Assembly (NCBI GenBank): GCA_021785335.1
Contig: JAJYFW010000070.1
Location: 1-7,918 of the forward strand
Reading direction: 5' to 3'
Origin: Pseudomonadota bacterium
GTDB lineage: Bacteria > Pseudomonadota > Alphaproteobacteria > Acetobacterales > Acetobacteraceae
Length of the DNA stretch: 7,918 bases
Notes under the pieces: generated by a model
Told to the model about the DNA's origin: nothing
What the model saw: the letters and a program-made list of their open reading frames with translations, nothing else
The model's database searches: none
Shown: one piece after another, positions 5,057-7,918 of the stretch
Position numbering within the stretch: position 1 is the first letter of the stretch
Layout: the number at the start of each line of letters is the position of its first letter
Translations under genes and position numbers: made by a program

Positions 5057-6277
5057 TCAGGCCGCGCGGCGCCGGAAACGGCGGCGGGCCTGCCCGGCCG
5101 GGCGCGCCGGGCGGACGAACTGCGGCATCGCCTCGGGGGCGCGTGCCAGCCCCGGCTCGCCGCCGGCGACCGCGATCGCGGTGCCGGCGGCGCGCTCGAT
5201 GGCGCGCAGCATCTTCGCCTCGCCGGGGTCGCAGAACGAGATCGCCTCGCCGCTCGCGCCGGCCCGCGCGGTGCGGCCGATGCGGTGGACGTAGTCCTCG
5301 GGCTGCGCCGGCAGGTCGTAGTTGATGACGTGGGAGACCGCGGCGACGTCGATGCCGCGCGCGGCGATGTCGGTCGCCACCAGCACCCGGGCGCGGCCGT
5401 CGCGGAAGCGGTCGAGCGCCTTGATGCGCTGCGGCTGGCTCTTGTTGCCGTGCAGCGCCGCGACGCCGTGGCCGGCATCCTCCAGCGCCTCGGCGACGCG
5501 GTCCGCGCCGCGCTTGGTGCGGGTGAAGACGATGACGCGCGCGAGCGCCTGGTCGCCGAGCAGGTCCACGAGCAGCCGCGCCCGCTCCGCCTGCGGCACG
5601 AAATGCACCGACTGGGCGATGCGCGGCACCACCACCACCGCCGGCGTCACCGCCACGCGGACGGGGTCGCGCAGCATGCCGCGGGTCAGCTTCTCGACCT
5701 CCGGCGGCATGGTGGCGGAGAACAGGGCGGACTGGCGCGCGGCCGGCAGGGCGGCGGCGATGCGCTCGATGTCGCGGATGAAGCCGAGGTCGAGCATGCG
5801 GTCCGCCTCGTCGAGCACGAAGTGGCGCACCGCGCCGAGGCGCAGCTCGTTGGTGCCCATGAGGTCGCGGACGCGGCCGGGCGTGCCGACGACGATGTCC
5901 GCCCCCGGACGCAGGCGCTGCACCTGGGCGAACCGGCTCTGCCCGCCGATGACGGCGGCGATGCGCAGGCGCTGGTCGCCGAGCGCCTTGAGGCTGTCGA
6001 TGATCTGCAAGGCGAGTTCGCGCGTCGGCGCGAGGATCAGCGCGTGCGCGGTGTGGGGCGCGGTCGCGGCGCGGGCCGTGTGCAGGTGGTGCAGCAGCGG
6101 CAGCGCGAAGGCCGCGGTCTTGCCGGTGCCGGTCTGGGCGATGCCGAGCAGGTCGCGCCCGGCGAGGAGGTGGGGGATGGCGTCGGCCTGGATCGGCGTC
6201 GGCGTGGTGAAGCCGGCGCGATCGAGGGCACGCAGCAGGGTCTCGGCGAGGCCGAGGGAGGCGAAGTCTTGAGTCAC
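5057..6277 (-). CDS. rhlE: DEAD-box ATP-dependent RNA helicase, RhlE-like
   Basis: The 406-residue cytoplasmic helicase unwinds short RNA duplexes with ATP, in roles such as ribosome assembly and RNA decay. Helicase motifs are complete and in order: Q motif GFTTPTPIQ (22–30), Walker A AQTGTGKT (47–54), PTRELA (84–89), TPGR (132–135), DEAD (156–159), SAT (187–189), ATDIAARGID (301–310) and HRIGRTAR (331–338). The C-terminal extension is short, ending in a basic RRRFRRR tail, as in small RhlE proteins rather than DeaD/CsdA. The start chosen is GTG at 6277, because GGAG lies 7 bases upstream and the product begins MTQDFASLGL like its relatives. A GTG at 6301 would add 8 residues and lacks a comparable site. 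It converges on the VOC gene 21 bp away. RhlE versus RhlB/SrmB assignment rests on the core and tail and is less sure than the helicase call. Confidence 0.92.
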   Translation of the reverse strand: MTQDFASLGLAETLLRALDRAGFTTPTPIQADAIPHLLAGRDLLGIAQTGTGKTAAFALPLLHHLHTARAATAPHTAHALILAPTRELALQIIDSLKALGDQRLRIAAVIGGQSRFAQVQRLRPGADIVVGTPGRVRDLMGTNELRLGAVRHFVLDEADRMLDLGFIRDIERIAAALPAARQSALFSATMPPEVEKLTRGMLRDPVRVAVTPAVVVVPRIAQSVHFVPQAERARLLVDLLGDQALARVIVFTRTKRGADRVAEALEDAGHGVAALHGNKSQPQRIKALDRFRDGRARVLVATDIAARGIDVAAVSHVINYDLPAQPEDYVHRIGRTARAGASGEAISFCDPGEAKMLRAIERAAGTAIAVAGGEPGLARAPEAMPQFVRPARPAGQARRRFRRRAA

Positions 6278-6524
6278 GAAGGATCTCCGGCGCCCAGGCA
6301 CGGCGGATGCCGCGCGAAAGGGGCGCTGCGATGCTCGCCATGCCCGCGTGAATGCGGGGCGAACGGATGGGAAGAGGTGCCGGGCCGGGCGCGCTGTCGT
6401 GGGAACGACGGGGCGCGCCGATCACGCGTGCGCCGGCAACGCGAGCCCTATGGCCGGTTCGGCGCGCCGGCGCAAGCGGTTGCGCGCGGGGCAGGCATGT
6501 GGCGGCCCGCCCCTTTCAGCGCGC
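6278..6524. other. Intergenic region upstream of the helicase; no gene seen
   Basis: This 247-bp stretch separates the lipoprotein gene from the helicase gene, both on the − strand. It should hold the helicase promoter and leader, but I see no good −35/−10 pair. Small stem-loops include CCCGC-N6-GCGGG (6343–6358) and GTCGT-GGGA-ACGAC (6396–6409). The open frames crossing it have no recognisable product and read as GC-driven noise. Confidence 0.5.
6470..6485 (-). terminator. Possible hairpin after the lipoprotein gene
   Basis: GCGCAA (6470–6475) and TTGCGC (6480–6485) form a perfect 6-bp stem with a 4-base loop, starting 39 bases past the lipoprotein stop on the − strand. There is no T-tract. 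It could mark the 3' end of the lipoprotein transcript or be leader structure of the helicase mRNA. Confidence 0.3.
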
Positions 6525-7118
6525 TCAGCGGCGCCAATAGCGGTAGCGCGGGTACCAGCCGTAATGCAGCACCACCGGCGGCGGGTAGGCATAGATCGGC
6601 GGCGCCGGGTAGCCATAGGCCGGGTACGGGTAGGGGTAGGCATAGGGCGTCGGGTAGGCGGCGCCGTAGCCGGAGGAGGGGGGCGCGACCTCGTTGCCGC
6701 GCGCCGCCATGCACTGGGCATAGGCGGTGTCGTAGCGGAACTGGAGTTCACCGGCGGAGAGGCCCGCATTGGAGGCGCCGATGGCGGAGCCGGCGACGAG
6801 GCCGGTGGCGCCGCCGATCGCCGCCCCGGCGCCCATCTGGCCACTGACGGAGCCCAGAGCGGCGCCGGCCGCGGCGCCGATGGCGGTGCCCACGATCGCG
6901 CTGCCGACGGCGCTGCTGGTCGCCGCCTGGGCCGGGGAGGCGCCGCCCGTCGCCTGGGAGGCGTACTGGCGGCAGGCGAGGTCGTCCTGCTGGAAGGCCT
7001 GCAGCGTCTTGTCCTTGCCGGGCATGGCGACGACGTCCGGCCCCACGGGCGGCGCCACGGCGCAGGCGGCGAGGACGGCGGGGAGGAGGAAAACCAGGGA
7101 AGCCTTTGCGGTGCGCAT
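6525..7118 (-). CDS. Glycine-zipper lipoprotein with Tyr/Pro-rich tail
   Basis: The 197-residue protein starts with a signal peptide (MRTAKASLVFLLPAVLAAC) ending in the lipobox LAAC, with the acylated cysteine at residue 19, so it should be an envelope lipoprotein. A Gly/Ala-rich glycine zipper (about residues 71–115, G-x3-G and A-x3-G steps such as GTAIGAAAGAALG) could insert in or pack against membrane. The two later cysteines (Cys49 and Cys136) flank the zipper and might pair. The C-terminal 45 residues are dominated by Tyr, Pro and Ala (YPYPYPAYGYP), ending in a basic YRYWRR. Related glycine-zipper proteins are common in alphaproteobacteria without known function. ATG at 7118 is preferred over an upstream in-frame TTG at 7142 because it gives a normal signal peptide; GGA lies about 7 bases before it. 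It follows the CHAD gene on the same strand after 123 bp, so co-transcription is uncertain. Confidence 0.8.
   Translation of the reverse strand: MRTAKASLVFLLPAVLAACAVAPPVGPDVVAMPGKDKTLQAFQQDDLACRQYASQATGGASPAQAATSSAVGSAIVGTAIGAAAGAALGSVSGQMGAGAAIGGATGLVAGSAIGASNAGLSAGELQFRYDTAYAQCMAARGNEVAPPSSGYGAAYPTPYAYPYPYPAYGYPAPPIYAYPPPVVLHYGWYPRYRYWRR
6583..6658 (+). repeat. Degenerate GGGTAG-type repeats coding the Tyr/Pro tail; G-tract run
   Basis: On the + strand GGGTAGGCATAG recurs (6583–6594 and, with minor changes, around 6607 and 6634), ending with GGGTAGG at 6652. On the gene's strand these are Tyr-Pro-Ala-type codons. G-tracts at 6622–6624, 6628–6630, 6633–6636, 6645–6647 and 6652–6654 lie on the template strand, close to a G-quadruplex pattern (loops of 3, 2, 8 and 4). 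Confidence 0.5.
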
Positions 7119-7241
7119 GATGCTGTCCGTGGACGTGACCAACCGTCCTTATCTCGGATTACGGCAAGGCAATTTGATGGCTGGCGGCGTGCGCCGGAGG
7201 CCTCGCGGGCGTGAAATCGCGGCCATGTGCGGTGGCGCGCG
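7119..7241 (-). promoter_or_regulatory. Intergenic region upstream of the lipoprotein, with a relatively AT-rich patch
   Basis: The patch at 7148–7178 is the most AT-rich part of the neighbourhood and a likely promoter site for the lipoprotein gene, but no hexamer pair with proper spacing is convincing. Further upstream, GGC/GCC plus CGCG/CGCG arms at 7199–7224 (10-base loop, small bulge) lie 18 bases past the CHAD stop and could be its terminator. Confidence 0.3.
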
Positions 7242-7918
7242 TCAGGACCCGTCCCAGAACCGCTTGCGCCGGGCGAAGCGGCGCCAGGCCTGCCGCGCCG
7301 CCTCGCGCCGGGCGGCCTCGTGCCCGGCCAGCCAGTCCGCGAGCGGGGCCGCGCCGGCCGGGTGGAGCGCCGCGAGCCGGGCCTCGGCGATGGCGAAGTC
7401 GTGCCAGGTGCCGAGCGCCTGCTGCACGTCCCGGAGTGCCGCGAGGTAGCGCTTCGTGCCCCTGCCGGGCGCGTGGGGGGCGAGGAACTCGGCGGCGTAG
7501 CGCAGCTTCTTCACACGGATGCGCAGGCGGTGCAGCGCCGGGGTGTCCAGCCGCTTGAGCTTGCGCCCGAGCTTCGCCGCCTTGCGGTGGTGCTCCTCCA
7601 GCACCTGGGCGGCGACGCGCGCGGCGGGCTCCGCGAGCACGTCCAGGCGCCAGGGGCCGCGCGGGACAGCGCCGAGATGGCGGCCGGGCCACGCGGCGAG
7701 GCGGCGCAGCGCCGCGACGCTGTCGGGGCGGCCGAGCGCGGCGCGGACTTCCTTGCGGCCCTCCTCGCGGCGGATCGAGGCCAGCCGGACGAGGGCGCCC
7801 GCGGCGGGGCGGGCGCGCAGCGAGGGCGGCAGCGCGGCGAGGGTCTCGTCCACCAGCACGTCCCATTCCCGCGCGGCGCCGAGCCTTCGCTGCAGGCGGC
7901 GCAGCTCCCGCGCGAGGG
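7242..7918 (-). CDS. CHAD-domain protein (5' end outside the window)
   Basis: At least 224 residues are read from 7916 to the TGA at 7242–7244. The frame is open to the window edge, so the start lies beyond it. CHAD is an all-helical, basic domain known to bind inorganic polyphosphate and localise to polyphosphate granules, often fused to a CYTH triphosphatase. The fragment begins inside the first half of the domain (LRRLQRRLGAAREWDVLVDE, residues 5–24, the usual LG-x-x-RDxDVL helix). It continues with the second-half core LHRLRIRVKKLRYAAEF (128–144) and LRDVQQALGTWHDF (161–174). The conserved His129 and following Arg/Lys residues would line the polyphosphate pocket. The first H-x-x-R-x-x-x-[KR] helix is upstream of the window, as is any CYTH domain. 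An internal GTG at 7859 is not a plausible start because conserved CHAD sequence continues through it. Confidence 0.88.
   Translation of the reverse strand, partial: LARELRRLQRRLGAAREWDVLVDETLAALPPSLRARPAAGALVRLASIRREEGRKEVRAALGRPDSVAALRRLAAWPGRHLGAVPRGPWRLDVLAEPAARVAAQVLEEHHRKAAKLGRKLKRLDTPALHRLRIRVKKLRYAAEFLAPHAPGRGTKRYLAALRDVQQALGTWHDFAIAEARLAALHPAGAAPLADWLAGHEAARREAARQAWRRFARRKRFWDGS

Noticed and set aside
6278..6301. GTG at 6301 as the helicase start (8 extra residues)
   Set aside because: The GTG at 6277 has a GGAG at ideal spacing and gives the family-typical N-terminus.
6412..6468. Two GGCGCGCC palindromes (6412–6419 and 6461–6468) near the helicase leader
   Set aside because: An all-G/C octamer is expected by chance about twice in a window of this size and GC content, so the pair is not evidence of a site.
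5285..6847. A 520-codon + strand frame opposite the helicase
   Set aside because: It is the antisense shadow of the helicase and runs into the lipoprotein gene; it has low-complexity Arg/Gly/Val content and no recognisable motif.
7857..7859. GTG at 7859 as the start of the CHAD protein
   Set aside because: Conserved CHAD sequence (LRRLQRRLGAAREWDVLV) continues in frame through it to the window edge.
1..7918. CRISPR arrays, tRNA/rRNA genes, IS elements or a defence island
   Set aside because: No regularly spaced long repeats, cloverleaf-like segments, transposase or nuclease motifs were seen. The lone methyltransferase is not enough to call a restriction–modification system.

Overview
This is a GC-rich window (clearly above 65% GC by eye) of ordinary bacterial chromosome. 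The gene order ispH–thrB–rnhA, a type II (aminoglycoside-phosphotransferase-fold) homoserine kinase, a Prx5-type peroxiredoxin and a CGNR-family regulator all suggest an alphaproteobacterium. The very high GC would fit the Acetobacteraceae/Rhodospirillales side, but that placement is inference. I see no rRNA, tRNA, CRISPR array, insertion sequence, integrase or phage gene.

Left part (1–2598, + strand): one tightly overlapping gene row. It holds the last 40 codons of ispH (isoprenoid precursor synthesis), thrB (homoserine kinase, threonine pathway), rnhA (ribonuclease HI) and a D12-class adenine-specific DNA methyltransferase that starts at TTG. Consecutive genes overlap by 1, 11 and 4 bases, so they are almost certainly co-transcribed and translationally coupled. 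The methyltransferase has no restriction gene beside it in the window, so it looks like an orphan. Its last codons are a small 15-base tandem repeat that is also a strong inverted repeat.

Middle (2593–5035): a peroxiredoxin (−) meets the methyltransferase head-on, and the two share the palindromic stop hexamer CTATAG. A 219-bp divergent intergenic region with repeats separates the peroxiredoxin from an AlgH/YqgE-family gene (+). AlgH converges on an ABATE/CGNR zinc-finger regulator (−), which is divergently paired with a small VOC (glyoxalase-like) protein (+). The 77-bp gap and the first codons of the regulator carry two similar inverted repeats, AACC-N8-GGTT. One overlaps a consensus TTGACA and the other sits near the expected transcription start. 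This is the best candidate for a small self-contained regulatory circuit here.

Right part (5057–7918, − strand): a RhlE-like DEAD-box RNA helicase, a glycine-zipper lipoprotein with a Tyr/Pro-rich tail, and a CHAD-domain (polyphosphate-binding type) protein whose 5' end lies beyond the window.

All three convergent junctions (2593–2598, 3895–3965, 5036–5056) carry or adjoin a GC-rich hairpin without a T-tract. In two cases the hairpin lies in the final codons of the + strand gene. I found no convincing multi-gene novel defence or metabolic system. The observations worth following are the regulator/VOC operators, the repeat-plus-hairpin tail of the methyltransferase, and the 33-bp-spaced repeats before the peroxiredoxin.
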